A stretch of DNA of 64,000 bases, from contig CALINC010000141.1 of NCBI GenBank assembly GCA_938045195.1, positions 1 through 64,000 on the forward strand, in the 5' to 3' direction. The notes beneath the pieces are model-generated. The model had not been told where the DNA came from. It was given only the letters and a program-made list of their open reading frames with translations, and made no database searches. Origin of the DNA: an uncultured Treponema sp. (GTDB taxonomy: Bacteria > Spirochaetota > Spirochaetia > Treponematales > Treponemataceae). Numbering within the stretch: the stretch's first letter is position 1; each line of letters begins with the position of its first letter. The position numbers and the translations under genes are program-made. Shown here in pieces: positions 44,742-53,291 of this stretch.

Positions 44742-44801
44742 AAATAACTCCTTATGATATTTTTTTTAAAGTACAAATTGTAATTCTCTATACTTTATTA
44801 T

Positions 44802-44830
44802 AGTATAACATATATTTTATACGACTTCAA
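44802..44830 (-). promoter_or_regulatory. Promoter of the aldolase gene
   Basis: On the minus strand TTGAAG (44830-44825), a 17-nt spacer and TATACT (44807-44802) precede the aldolase ATG by about 60 nt. Confidence 0.55.
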
Positions 44831-44956
44831 GCCTCCGCTTTTTTAATTATTAGCCGTTAAGACATTAAACATCTTTCTTTTATGATAAAATTTATATTCC
44901 CGCCCTTATTTAAAGAAAATTTTCTTAAAAAAAAAGTATTTTTTGTCAAGAGGGGC

Positions 44957-44983
44957 TTGACAAAATGGGGGGGGGGGTATGAT
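44957..44983 (+). promoter_or_regulatory. Promoter with a G11 tract in the spacer (P1, possible phase switch)
   Basis: TTGACA (44957-44962) and TATGAT (44978-44983) are separated by 15 nt, of which 11 are an uninterrupted run of G (44967-44977). Optimal bacterial spacing is 17, so gain of two G would bring the promoter to optimum and loss would weaken it. A run of this length is prone to slipped-strand mispairing. The lipoprotein gene lies about 115 nt downstream. Confidence 0.7.
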
Positions 44984-45040
44984 AGTATTAATGCAATAGT
45001 TCAGGATTTAATAATTTAAAAGAACTATCAATTTTGCAAT

Positions 45041-45069
45041 TTGTAAAAGAATACAAAATATGCTATAAT
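45041..45069 (+). promoter_or_regulatory. Second promoter of the island lipoprotein (P2)
   Basis: TTGTAA (45041-45046), a 17-nt spacer and extended -10 TGCTATAAT (TATAAT at 45064-45069) lie closer to the gene than P1. The start near 45076 leaves a 24-nt leader with AAAGGAA before the ATG. Confidence 0.55.
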
Positions 45070-45099
45070 AAGAATCGTGATATAAAAAAGGAAAAAACT

Positions 45100-46632
45100 A
45101 TGAAAAAATTATCAAAAAATAAAATGGCAAAACTTCTCGCAACATTTCTTGGTGCATCAACTATATTAACACCTATGGTAACCCTTGTTTCTTGCGAGCA
45201 AATAGCAAAAACTCTTATTGTTAAAGAGAAAAAACAAAAAAAACCTCAGCCTGATCCACAGCCACAACCTCAGCCTGATCCACAACAACCACTAGAAGAA
45301 CTTGATGCAGGGTCTGTTTTTGAATTGCAAGAAAATGGTGGAGAATTTAAATTAACAGGTAGTATCTGCGTAAATGATATAAATTCTGCTAAATTTATAG
45401 AAGGTTTAAAACAGGCTGAAGGAAAAAATATAGATACATCAACTTTTAAAATTAACTGCTTTACAATATCATCAACAGGAAGAAATGTTGCAGCAAATTC
45501 AACAACAACAGAACTAAAACCTATAGATATTACACCTGATTTATTAAACAAACTTTTAGAGACAGGAAAAGATTTTTCTGACTTAAAATTAAACAACGAA
45601 TCAAACAATAAAACTGTTAAGATTCTATTTAATAGTAAAAGAAATAATAATGAAGAAGACTATTTTGATATTAGTAATCTAGTAAAATTTAATTTTAATA
45701 ATAAGTTTGAATTGGATAACTCATCTAAAATCCTATTGGGTGGAAGGAAAAAAGAGATAAAAAATGAACAAGGTGAAGTTATTTCTTACCACTACCCTAT
45801 GGTAAGTGAATTAATAACATTATTAGAAAATGAAAAATTAAATAAAAAAATCACTGTCGGTTCAATTAAACTCTATGGAAAAGTAGGTAAACTACTTCAA
45901 AAACTTGTAGTAGGTGGAGAAATAAGAAGAAAAGAAGAAAAAGAAGGAGAAAGCATAAAAATTGCTGGCTACAGTCAAAGTCTTTGTAGCACAGAGTTTA
46001 ATACTGGATATTTTGGAAAAGAAAGTGAACAAAGTTTATCAACAGATAAACTTAAAGAATACTATACCCGTTGCACAGGTCGTATGCAATTGGAAGATGT
46101 AATAATTAAAAATTTAGATTCTAATGTATATAATGGGGATTTTTATGGAGATGTGTTAACCAATGTTAACTTTATAGAATCTGATTTATCAAAAATAAGT
46201 TTTGCCGGTTGTATAACTGGTTCTGGATATATTAAATTTAAAAACAGTATTCTACCAATGGATATGTCAAATGCTGTTGTTAACAATGTAATACTAGAAA
46301 ATGTAACTTTTCCAAAAGAAGAATTTATAAACAATTATGAATTTGCAGAATTACCATATAATTTACCAGCTATAGAAAATACTTTAGAAATATATGGTGA
46401 AATAAAAGATAGTATTTTAAAAAATGCAACTCCTGAACAATTGGAGTCATTAGTTCCACAAAAAAATATGCCTCCAAAATATAAAGGTTCAGAGGAAATA
46501 TATAAGAGACTTAAGAAAATATTTAGAGGTGAAGCACAAAATAAAGATTTCGGAAACTATCAAGGTTCCATACAAAAACAACAAAGTCAACTTCTCGCTT
46601 TATTACAAACCCAAAATAAATCCCGCGGTTAG
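45100..46632 (+). CDS. Foreign-looking surface lipoprotein with pentapeptide-like repeats
   Basis: The product (510 residues) begins MKKLSKNKMAKLLATFLG and ends its signal at TLVSC with Cys32. A proline/glutamine linker with repeated PQPDPQ motifs (about 43-62) follows. Around residues 340-400, Phe or Leu recurs every fifth position (DFYGDVLTNVNFIESDLSK), a pattern of pentapeptide repeats that form a right-handed beta-helix. The signal peptide style recalls mollicute lipoproteins. The frame opens earlier (TTG 45034), but AAGGAA and the signal peptide point to ATG 45100. Lys/Asn/Ile-rich and lower in G+C than its neighbours, it is probably horizontally acquired. No function is known. Confidence 0.75.
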   Translation: MKKLSKNKMAKLLATFLGASTILTPMVTLVSCEQIAKTLIVKEKKQKKPQPDPQPQPQPDPQQPLEELDAGSVFELQENGGEFKLTGSICVNDINSAKFIEGLKQAEGKNIDTSTFKINCFTISSTGRNVAANSTTTELKPIDITPDLLNKLLETGKDFSDLKLNNESNNKTVKILFNSKRNNNEEDYFDISNLVKFNFNNKFELDNSSKILLGGRKKEIKNEQGEVISYHYPMVSELITLLENEKLNKKITVGSIKLYGKVGKLLQKLVVGGEIRRKEEKEGESIKIAGYSQSLCSTEFNTGYFGKESEQSLSTDKLKEYYTRCTGRMQLEDVIIKNLDSNVYNGDFYGDVLTNVNFIESDLSKISFAGCITGSGYIKFKNSILPMDMSNAVVNNVILENVTFPKEEFINNYEFAELPYNLPAIENTLEIYGEIKDSILKNATPEQLESLVPQKNMPPKYKGSEEIYKRLKKIFRGEAQNKDFGNYQGSIQKQQSQLLALLQTQNKSRG

Positions 46633-46656
46633 TTGATTAGAAAAACTTCTCCTTTC

Positions 46657-46683
46657 ACTCCCTACCAGTTAGGGAGTTTTTTT
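46657..46683 (+). terminator. Rho-independent terminator of the island lipoprotein
   Basis: ACTCCCTA (46657-46664) pairs with TAGGGAGT (46670-46677) around a 5-nt loop and is followed by a run of T. Confidence 0.9.
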
Positions 46684-46733
46684 ATACCACCTAACCCAAA
46701 AATTTTACATTTTTTTGATATTTATAAAAATAA

Positions 46734-47051
46734 TTAACAAGCTTTTTGTATAGGAACTACTTTAATTTCAAAACCTAATGCATTTAATATTTTATTAAAT
46801 AACAAAAGATTTGGTGAAGTTTTTAAACTAAAAGTATTATAAATTGTTTGCCTTGACAATCCTGTCTTTTCAACTAATGCTGCAACACCATACTTTGCTT
46901 CTGTAACACATTTCAACGCCATAACTAAATTTTCAATATTTTTATCATTATTATATTGTTCAAAGGCAGCACTTATAAAATTACCTAAAAATTCTTTATC
47001 TTTTTCAAACAAATTTACCAATATATCTGTATATGGAACACTATTTACCAT
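46734..47051 (-). CDS. Antitoxin of HigA/addiction-module type
   Basis: The 105-residue protein carries a C-terminal helix-turn-helix (AALVEKTGLSRQTIYNTFSL, about 57-76) of the kind found in probable addiction-module antidote proteins of HigBA-type systems. It should bind the partner toxin and the shared promoter. GAGGAG sits 6 nt before ATG 47051; the longer frame to 47078 has no such site. It overlaps the toxin gene by 11 bp, toxin first. Confidence 0.8.
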   Translation of the reverse strand: MVNSVPYTDILVNLFEKDKEFLGNFISAAFEQYNNDKNIENLVMALKCVTEAKYGVAALVEKTGLSRQTIYNTFSLKTSPNLLLFNKILNALGFEIKVVPIQKAC

Positions 47052-47277
47052 TTTTATCTCCTCTTTTTTCATATTCAAAATATATTTTCAAATACTCTTT
47101 TGCTTTCTTTATATCATCATTTTGTGTTGATTTATCACCTCCGCAAAGAAGTAAAATTACATTTTCACCATCAAATGCAAAATATACTCTATATCCTGCC
47201 CCAAAGAAAAATCTTAATTCAAAAACACCATCTCCAACACTTTTATAATTATTAAAATTTCCATCCATTAAAGACAC
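47041..47277 (-). CDS. RelE/HigB-family toxin, N-terminally shortened
   Basis: The C-terminal two thirds of a HigB/RelE-type ribonuclease toxin is clear: GNFNNYKSVGDGVFELRF, FGAGYRVYFAF, ILLLCGGDKSTQNDDIKKAKEYL. In family members about 20 more residues (the first helix) precede this; here an in-frame TAA at 47281-47283 ends the upstream frame, so the product can start only from GTG 47277 (or ATG 47268). Total length is 78 instead of about 95-100. The start region abuts the alaS promoter. It may be inactive, with the antitoxin as a leftover. Confidence 0.75.
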   Translation of the reverse strand: MSLMDGNFNNYKSVGDGVFELRFFFGAGYRVYFAFDGENVILLLCGGDKSTQNDDIKKAKEYLKIYFEYEKRGDKNGK

Positions 47278-47291
47278 TGTTTATCATCTTC

Positions 47292-47320
47292 TTGACAAAT
47301 CCCGTTCATTTATTTATCAT
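47292..47320 (+). promoter_or_regulatory. Promoter of alaS (leaderless arrangement)
   Basis: TTGACA (47292-47297), a 17-nt spacer and TATCAT (47315-47320) precede ATG 47328 by 7 nt. An in-frame ATG at 47319 lies inside the -10 box and is therefore not the start on this transcript. Confidence 0.72.
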
Positions 47321-47327
47321 GTACTTT

Positions 47328-49130
47328 ATGAATAAAAAAATTACAGCCGATGAGCTTCGGACTAAATATCTTGAATTTTTTAAAAGCAAAAATCACACCG
47401 AAATTTCGGGGCGTTCTTTAATTCCTGAAAACGACCCGACGGTTTTATTTACAACGGCGGGAATGCATCCGCTTGTTCCCTACTTAATGGGCGAACCGCA
47501 TCCGGCAGGAACCAGACTTACCGACACGCAAAAATGTGTCCGAACCGGCGATATAGACTCCGTCGGCGATGACTCGCACTTAACCTTTTTTGAAATGCTC
47601 GGCAATTGGTCGCTCGGCGATTATTTTAAAAAAGAATCAATCGCATTCAGTTTTGAATTTTTAACAAATGAAAAATATCTCGGCATTCCCGTAGAAGCCC
47701 TTGCCGTTACCGTCTTTGAAGGCAATAGCGACGCTCCGCGTGACGAAGAATCGGCTGCAATATGGCACGAACTTGGTATTCCAAAAGAAAAAATATTTTT
47801 TTTACCGAAAGAAGATAACTGGTGGGGACCTGCCGGAGAAACGGGTCCTTGCGGACCGGATACTGAGATTTTTATCGACACCGGAAAAGACGCTTGCGGA
47901 ACAGATTGCAAACCCGGCTGTCATTGCGGAAAATTCGTTGAAATTTGGAACAATGTTTTTATGCAATACCATAAAAACAAAGACGGTTCATTTTCACCGC
48001 TTGCCCGCCGCTGTGTCGATACGGGAATGGGGGTCGAAAGAACCGTTGCTATGCTGCAAGGGAAAAAATCGGTATATGATACGGAAGTGTTTTCTCCCAT
48101 AATAAACTCCATTGAAACCCTTGCCGGCATTAAATACCACGACAATGAAAAAAACGATGTTTCAATCAGAATCATTGCAGACCATATCAGAACCGCATGC
48201 TTTATTCTTTGCGACCCGAAAGCCGTTGTACCGTCCAATATCGGGGCAGGATATGTATTGCGGCGTATCATTCGCCGAGCTGTTCGCCATGGGAAAAAAC
48301 TCGGCATAGACGGCAACTTTTTATCGGTTCCCGCTTCCGTCGTTATCGAGCAGAATAAGGGCTTTTACACGGAACTTAAAGAAAAAGAAGCTTTTATTTT
48401 AAGCGAACTTAAAGCCGAAGAAGATAAATTCCTTGAAACCCTAAAAAAAGGAGAAGCCGAATTTGAAAAACTGCTTCCTAATTTGCTTAAAAATCCTAAA
48501 AAAATTATTCCCGGCAGAATGGCGTTTAAGCTCTACGACACTTTCGGCTTTCCCATTGAACTTACGGAAGAGCTTGCCGCAGAATCGGGGCTATCGGTAA
48601 ATCGGGCAGAATTTGAAGAAGCCTTTAAGAAGCACCAAGAGCTTTCGCGGGCAGGGAGCGAGCAGATATTTAAGGGCGGTTTGGCAGACCATTCCGAACA
48701 GACGACGGCATACCACACGGCAACCCATTTGCTGCATAAAGCTCTGCGAATAGTCTTAGGCGACCATGTCCTGCAAAAAGGTTCTAACCTTACGGCAGAA
48801 CGGCTCCGGTTTGACTTTTCTCACCCCGCACCGATGACGGAAGCAGAAAAAAAAGAAGTTGAGAGGCTTGTAAATGAAGCTATCGCCGCCGATTTACCCG
48901 TAACTATGGAAGTTATGCCCCTAGAAGAAGCTAAAAAGTTAGGAGCTATGGCACTATTCGGCGAAAAATATGAAGATGTCGTAAAAGTTTACAAAATAGG
49001 GGACTTTTCGATGGAAGTATGCGGCGGCCCTCATGTTAAACGGACAGGCGGAATGGGAAAATTTGTCATTCAAAAAGAGCAGTCGTCTTCAGCCGGAATT
49101 AGAAGAATTCGGGCAGTGTTACAAAAATAA
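47328..49130 (+). CDS. alaS: Alanyl-tRNA synthetase, short form lacking the C-terminal domain
   Basis: The enzyme charges tRNA-Ala and edits mischarged Ser/Gly. The catalytic class II core begins with ELRTKYLEFFKSKNHTE and includes FTTAGMHPLVPYLMG. The editing domain has HTATHLLH (about 463-470), and VCGGPHVKRTGG (about 563-574) holds the remaining zinc ligands. The protein stops soon after, at 600 residues, so the C-terminal DHHA1/C-Ala domain present in the roughly 870-residue E. coli enzyme is absent. Spirochaete AlaRS proteins are known to be short. The upstream frame reaches 47292 but starts inside the promoter. Confidence 0.94.
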   Translation: MNKKITADELRTKYLEFFKSKNHTEISGRSLIPENDPTVLFTTAGMHPLVPYLMGEPHPAGTRLTDTQKCVRTGDIDSVGDDSHLTFFEMLGNWSLGDYFKKESIAFSFEFLTNEKYLGIPVEALAVTVFEGNSDAPRDEESAAIWHELGIPKEKIFFLPKEDNWWGPAGETGPCGPDTEIFIDTGKDACGTDCKPGCHCGKFVEIWNNVFMQYHKNKDGSFSPLARRCVDTGMGVERTVAMLQGKKSVYDTEVFSPIINSIETLAGIKYHDNEKNDVSIRIIADHIRTACFILCDPKAVVPSNIGAGYVLRRIIRRAVRHGKKLGIDGNFLSVPASVVIEQNKGFYTELKEKEAFILSELKAEEDKFLETLKKGEAEFEKLLPNLLKNPKKIIPGRMAFKLYDTFGFPIELTEELAAESGLSVNRAEFEEAFKKHQELSRAGSEQIFKGGLADHSEQTTAYHTATHLLHKALRIVLGDHVLQKGSNLTAERLRFDFSHPAPMTEAEKKEVERLVNEAIAADLPVTMEVMPLEEAKKLGAMALFGEKYEDVVKVYKIGDFSMEVCGGPHVKRTGGMGKFVIQKEQSSSAGIRRIRAVLQK

Positions 49131-49206
49131 ACATAAAACCGTAACCTGCAACATTTTAAGGTGTTATTAGTAGAAGAAGTTATATATACTATTGAGAGGA
49201 TAATAA

Positions 49207-50283
49207 ATGAAAAAAATAATATCGCTCGTATTTTTGTTTTGTTTTGCCGTTAGTTTTGCTTTTGCACAAAGCGATTTACAGGCTATTGCACAGGTTAATG
49301 TTATAAGAAAAGAACCTATTACGCTTGGTCAGCTTAAAAAAATTGTCAATGAAATTGAGCAATATACAAACAGGCAGTTTAATGTTAATGAGCGGAAAGA
49401 GCTTTTGGACAGACTTGCCGGGCAGCGTCTTCTTATGCAGCTTGCAGAAAAAGACGGCATAAAGGTTTTGGATTCGGAGATTAATGAACAATTCAATCTT
49501 AAATTATCTCAATCGGTAGGTTATCAAATAACGGAAGCCGAATATGCAAAAATGATTAAAAAAGAAAAAAATCAGTCTTTGGATGAATTTTTAAAAGCGT
49601 CTATGGGAATATCTGTTGCCGAAGCAAAAAAAATGAGTAAAGAAGAAATTTTACTGCAAAAATATGTCGAACTCAAAAAAGGCAGCTATATTGCTTCGGC
49701 TTCCGTACCGACGGATGGTGCAATACGCAACCAATATGAAATGAATAAAGACAAATTTTTCAGACCGGATATGATGAAACTGCTTGTTGTCGGTGTGCAA
49801 AAAAAAGGTAATGACAGTGCGGAAATTGAAAAAATAAGTAAACTTAACGATAAAGCCAAAAAAGGCAGTAAAAATTTTGCCGACATTCAAAAAAATGCGG
49901 AAAAAGACGGTTATATTGCCGAAGTACGGTATGCTATAAAAAGTTCTACCGGTGCTCAAATGCTCGGAATTCAGCCTGAAGCACTTATGCAAATGTTTCA
50001 AAACAGCGTTAATTTCGTCTCTGATATTACGGATATGCCGGATAATAGACAATTTTATGTTATAGTCGAAAAATATGACGCAAAAATCTTAGCTTTGAGC
50101 GATGTTCTTGATCCTTCTCAGCCGGTAACTGTTTATGAACAGATAAAGCTGCTGCTTGGACAGCAGCTTAGAATGTTGGCATATCAACAAGCTATGGAAA
50201 TAGTTATTGAAGAAAATAAAACCGCTGAAAACATCGTTCTTTTAAAAAGTGCTTCCGAATTGGATAAACTGCTTTCGTGGTAA
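49207..50283 (+). CDS. SurA-like periplasmic chaperone
   Basis: A signal peptide (MKKIISLVFLFCFAVSFAFA) precedes a helical SurA N-domain-like region (30-150; LDRLAGQRLLMQLAEKDG, VLDSEINEQFNL) and a possible degenerate parvulin-like domain (180-290) without an evident isomerase active site. Members of this class hold outer-membrane proteins on their way to assembly. Length 358. GAGAGGA precedes the ATG. nusB starts 10 nt after the stop. Alternative: another foldase of the PpiC/trigger-factor-C group. Confidence 0.75.
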   Translation: MKKIISLVFLFCFAVSFAFAQSDLQAIAQVNVIRKEPITLGQLKKIVNEIEQYTNRQFNVNERKELLDRLAGQRLLMQLAEKDGIKVLDSEINEQFNLKLSQSVGYQITEAEYAKMIKKEKNQSLDEFLKASMGISVAEAKKMSKEEILLQKYVELKKGSYIASASVPTDGAIRNQYEMNKDKFFRPDMMKLLVVGVQKKGNDSAEIEKISKLNDKAKKGSKNFADIQKNAEKDGYIAEVRYAIKSSTGAQMLGIQPEALMQMFQNSVNFVSDITDMPDNRQFYVIVEKYDAKILALSDVLDPSQPVTVYEQIKLLLGQQLRMLAYQQAMEIVIEENKTAENIVLLKSASELDKLLSW

Positions 50284-50292
50284 CTTTTGGTA

Positions 50293-50727
50293 ATGAATAT
50301 AGGAAGGAGAAGAGGCCGCATTCTCGCGTTCCAAGCCTTGTGCGCTTGGGACATCGGCGGGAGCTGTCTTGATGATTTAGTAACATTTCCTTGGCAAGCT
50401 GAACAAAAAAGCGGGAATACCGATGCGGGCAATGCCGATAAAGAAAATGCTTTTTTGTTTTCCAAGATGATGGTATTGGGTACTATAGAAAATATTGAAG
50501 AGATAGACAAATGTATTCAAGATAATCTCAAAAATTGGGTGCTTGAACGTGTAAATTCTGTAGATAAAGCAATTTTGAGGCTAAGTGCCTATTCTCTCCT
50601 TTACCAAAAAGATATTCCCTCAGCAGTGGTAATTGACGAAGCAATCAACCTTGCCAAAGATTTCGGTACGGATGATTCTTATAAATTTGTAAATGCGGTA
50701 CTTGACAGTATTAAGAAGACCGCTTAA
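50293..50727 (+). CDS. nusB: Transcription antitermination factor NusB
   Basis: NusB works with NusE at boxA sites on rRNA operons. Family features are RRRGRILAFQALCAWD near the N-terminus, IDKCIQDNLKNWVLERVNSVDKAILRLSAYSLLY and VVIDEAINLAKDFGTDDSYKFVNAVLD. About 145 residues. A TTG-initiated extension (50287) adds two residues; ATG 50293 is given. No ribosome site is obvious; translation is probably coupled to the upstream gene. Confidence 0.93.
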   Translation: MNIGRRRGRILAFQALCAWDIGGSCLDDLVTFPWQAEQKSGNTDAGNADKENAFLFSKMMVLGTIENIEEIDKCIQDNLKNWVLERVNSVDKAILRLSAYSLLYQKDIPSAVVIDEAINLAKDFGTDDSYKFVNAVLDSIKKTA

Positions 50728-50738
50728 ACTATCTATTG

Positions 50739-52412
50739 ATGAAACATATTAGCCGAATTTGTTCAATTTTAATCTCTCTTAGCATTCTTTTATTTTTTTT
50801 AAATATTACTGCGTGTTCAAAAAAAACAAACGAACAAGTTTTTACCGAAAAATTACAGACTATAGATTCTTATATCGTGCAAGGCAGACCGTCAACTGCG
50901 TTAAAAAATTTAACAAAATTGAAAAAAAAGGCAAAAACTTCTTCAAATTACTTGAGTATCGTAAAACGGCAATTAAAATTAAATGCCGTTATGGAAGCAA
51001 TTATCACCCTTGAAGACGGCATAAAGACCTTGCCGCCGTCGCCTGAAATTCAAGCGGTACTTATTTCAATTCTTATAGATTCAGGCAAGGCTGAGGAAGC
51101 ACTGCCTTATTGTACTGCTCTTGAAAATTCGGCTTATGCTTCGGTATGTGCAGAGGCGGCGATTAGGGCTGGGAAAGAACAGGAGCTGCCGGCGGGAGCC
51201 TTACAAGCGGCTTATAGAGCTACCGGCGAGCAGGTCTTTTTAAAAAACGAAGCTCTTTATGCAGCGGGGAAAGGCAAGCTGAAAGCAGCTTCGTCATTAC
51301 GTTCTTTAATTGATGCGGAAAAAATGCCCGATGATCCATATTTTTGGAGCTGTCTATTTTATGATTTGGGACTTTTTGAGCCGGTATTTAATGATTTGTA
51401 TTTTTCGCTTGTATATGCAGACAAAGCGGGCGGTAAAGGCAAAGAAGCGGACTTTGCGCGGCGGCATTTATTACTTGCAGCCGATGCAGCCTTTGCACAA
51501 GGCGATGCAGAACGCTCCCGATCATTTTGGCAGGCTGCCGTAGACCGCGGTGCAGGCAATATGCCGATTATTTTTTATAATCTCGCCTTAACCGCACCGG
51601 ATGAAAGCGAAAGAACCGATTTGCTATTGGAATGTATTGATTCTTACCCCGTCTATTATCCTGTAATTGCCCGATATATCAGAGATTATATAACACTGCG
51701 GGAATCGGCAGATGTTGACGATATAACCCGTTATTTGGAAGACCGCGGTTTTTATTCTATGCAAATGGAAAAAACATATTTTACTTCACCTAAAATGACA
51801 TATACGCCCGATGAACTCTTGGAAAGAGCGTTTGCAAAAGGTAATTTTGACATAAGATTTATTCTTGAAGATTTTAGATACCGAAAAATAAAAGATACAA
51901 CACCTGCCTCGCGTCAAAGGGCAAATGCAGCCATGTGGAATATTATGGAAAAATACAGTTCGGATTCTGTAATAAGAGAATATGCGAAATGGTATTTTGC
52001 CGCTTCGAGAGATTTTGATGCGTGTTTTAGTATAGGCGATATAGGGAAGCGGGCGGAAGATTCCTTTTATAGAGGACTTTCCTATAGTATGAACGGAAAC
52101 TTTGAAGAAGCTCTTTCTGAATTTGCTGCAGCAGCGTCAAATCCCGAAAATGCTTATGCCGCCGCAGCAAATTCTGCCTATATCTATTATTTACAGGGCA
52201 AACCTGATACCGCTATAGAAACTTTTTCGCTTGCCGCCTCAATGACCGGCGATAAAAAAAAGCAAAGCAGGCTGCATTATGAAGCGGCATTGATCCTTTC
52301 CGAACGCAAAGCCGTTGACAGGGCAATAAGCGTTTTGGGGTATGCACTGGAACTTAATCCGCAAAATTATCAAGCGGAAATTTTATTAAAACGGCTAAAA
52401 GCGGCAAAGTAA
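50739..52412 (+). CDS. TPR-repeat lipoprotein
   Basis: A lipoprotein signal (about 26 residues, lipobox NITAC) precedes 530 residues of helix pairs with TPR-like spacing, most evident at the C-terminus (FEEALSEFAAAASNPENAYA, KPDTAIETFSLAASM, KAVDRAISVLGYALELNPQN). TPR lipoproteins of this kind often scaffold cell-envelope complexes in spirochaetes. It lies 11 nt after nusB. No specific partner can be named. The codon before ATG (TTG 50736) is a possible alternative start. Confidence 0.75.
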   Translation: MKHISRICSILISLSILLFFLNITACSKKTNEQVFTEKLQTIDSYIVQGRPSTALKNLTKLKKKAKTSSNYLSIVKRQLKLNAVMEAIITLEDGIKTLPPSPEIQAVLISILIDSGKAEEALPYCTALENSAYASVCAEAAIRAGKEQELPAGALQAAYRATGEQVFLKNEALYAAGKGKLKAASSLRSLIDAEKMPDDPYFWSCLFYDLGLFEPVFNDLYFSLVYADKAGGKGKEADFARRHLLLAADAAFAQGDAERSRSFWQAAVDRGAGNMPIIFYNLALTAPDESERTDLLLECIDSYPVYYPVIARYIRDYITLRESADVDDITRYLEDRGFYSMQMEKTYFTSPKMTYTPDELLERAFAKGNFDIRFILEDFRYRKIKDTTPASRQRANAAMWNIMEKYSSDSVIREYAKWYFAASRDFDACFSIGDIGKRAEDSFYRGLSYSMNGNFEEALSEFAAAASNPENAYAAAANSAYIYYLQGKPDTAIETFSLAASMTGDKKKQSRLHYEAALILSERKAVDRAISVLGYALELNPQNYQAEILLKRLKAAK

Positions 52413-52424
52413 CCCTGTTTCAAT

Positions 52425-53240
52425 TTATTCATTTTTATTCCAAAGCCATGCCGAAGAATCACTTATGAGCTTTTTTAAAACCATAACATGGAGTTCTTGT
52501 TTTTGCGATTCGGTGTATTTTTTCCATGTTTGCGGGGTGTAATGTTTTTCAATTAGAGCAATTACGGCTTGTTTGGTTTCCAATATCTCAGCATCCGTCA
52601 TTTTGCTGTAATTTTTTAATATACTTAAAAGAAAATATGCCGATAATACTTTAACCAGATAATTTTCGGCTTTATCTTTTAAATTTTTAAATGCTTCGGC
52701 ACTCTTATATAAATCTTTCGTCATGTGTAAACCGAGTGCATGATAAAACAACATCCATTCGGCATTTTCCTGTGAATGAAACCGTGAAGAAAATTCCGCT
52801 AAATCGGTATAATTTTCTGACAGCATTTTTGCAGCCGCAAATTTAGGAGCAAGTTTGTTAAGATATTCAATTTTATTATTTTTTAATGTTAACTCAAGTT
52901 TTGTCATAGAAGAGAAATCTCCTAATAAAAGCAAAGAATCCGCTAAGAGGCTTACATTTTTAAATTTAAATTCTTTTTTATCTAGAATTTTGTCTTCGAG
53001 ATACATTGCCAGAGCCGTCCAATCTTCAGTTTCGATTGCTTCAATAAGTTTCCGGTTTTTAAAAAAAATCGTATCAACAACCAGCAGCATAATTAAAAAC
53101 AGCGGACCGAAAAACCAATTTGAATACCAAAATTCACGCATAAATGTTCCATTTGCATAGAATAACGGCAAAAAGAAAATAGTAAATAATAACGAAAATA
53201 AGACGATATTAAATATAATGAATAGTGCTTTTAATTTCAT
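52425..53240 (-). CDS. Membrane protein with helical repeat domain
   Basis: Two membrane helices (about 5-28 and 41-58) anchor a cytoplasmic helical domain (65-271) with TPR-like helix pairs (AEAFKNLKDKAENYLV, EILETKQAVIALIEKHY). I do not recognise it. GGAG precedes the ATG. It shares a short divergent intergenic region with the HD-GYP gene, and converges with the TPR lipoprotein gene. Confidence 0.65.
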   Translation of the reverse strand: MKLKALFIIFNIVLFSLLFTIFFLPLFYANGTFMREFWYSNWFFGPLFLIMLLVVDTIFFKNRKLIEAIETEDWTALAMYLEDKILDKKEFKFKNVSLLADSLLLLGDFSSMTKLELTLKNNKIEYLNKLAPKFAAAKMLSENYTDLAEFSSRFHSQENAEWMLFYHALGLHMTKDLYKSAEAFKNLKDKAENYLVKVLSAYFLLSILKNYSKMTDAEILETKQAVIALIEKHYTPQTWKKYTESQKQELHVMVLKKLISDSSAWLWNKNE

Positions 53241-53291
53241 TGAAAATCTCCTATAATAGGAATTATGATTATACTACAGGAGCAAAAATAA

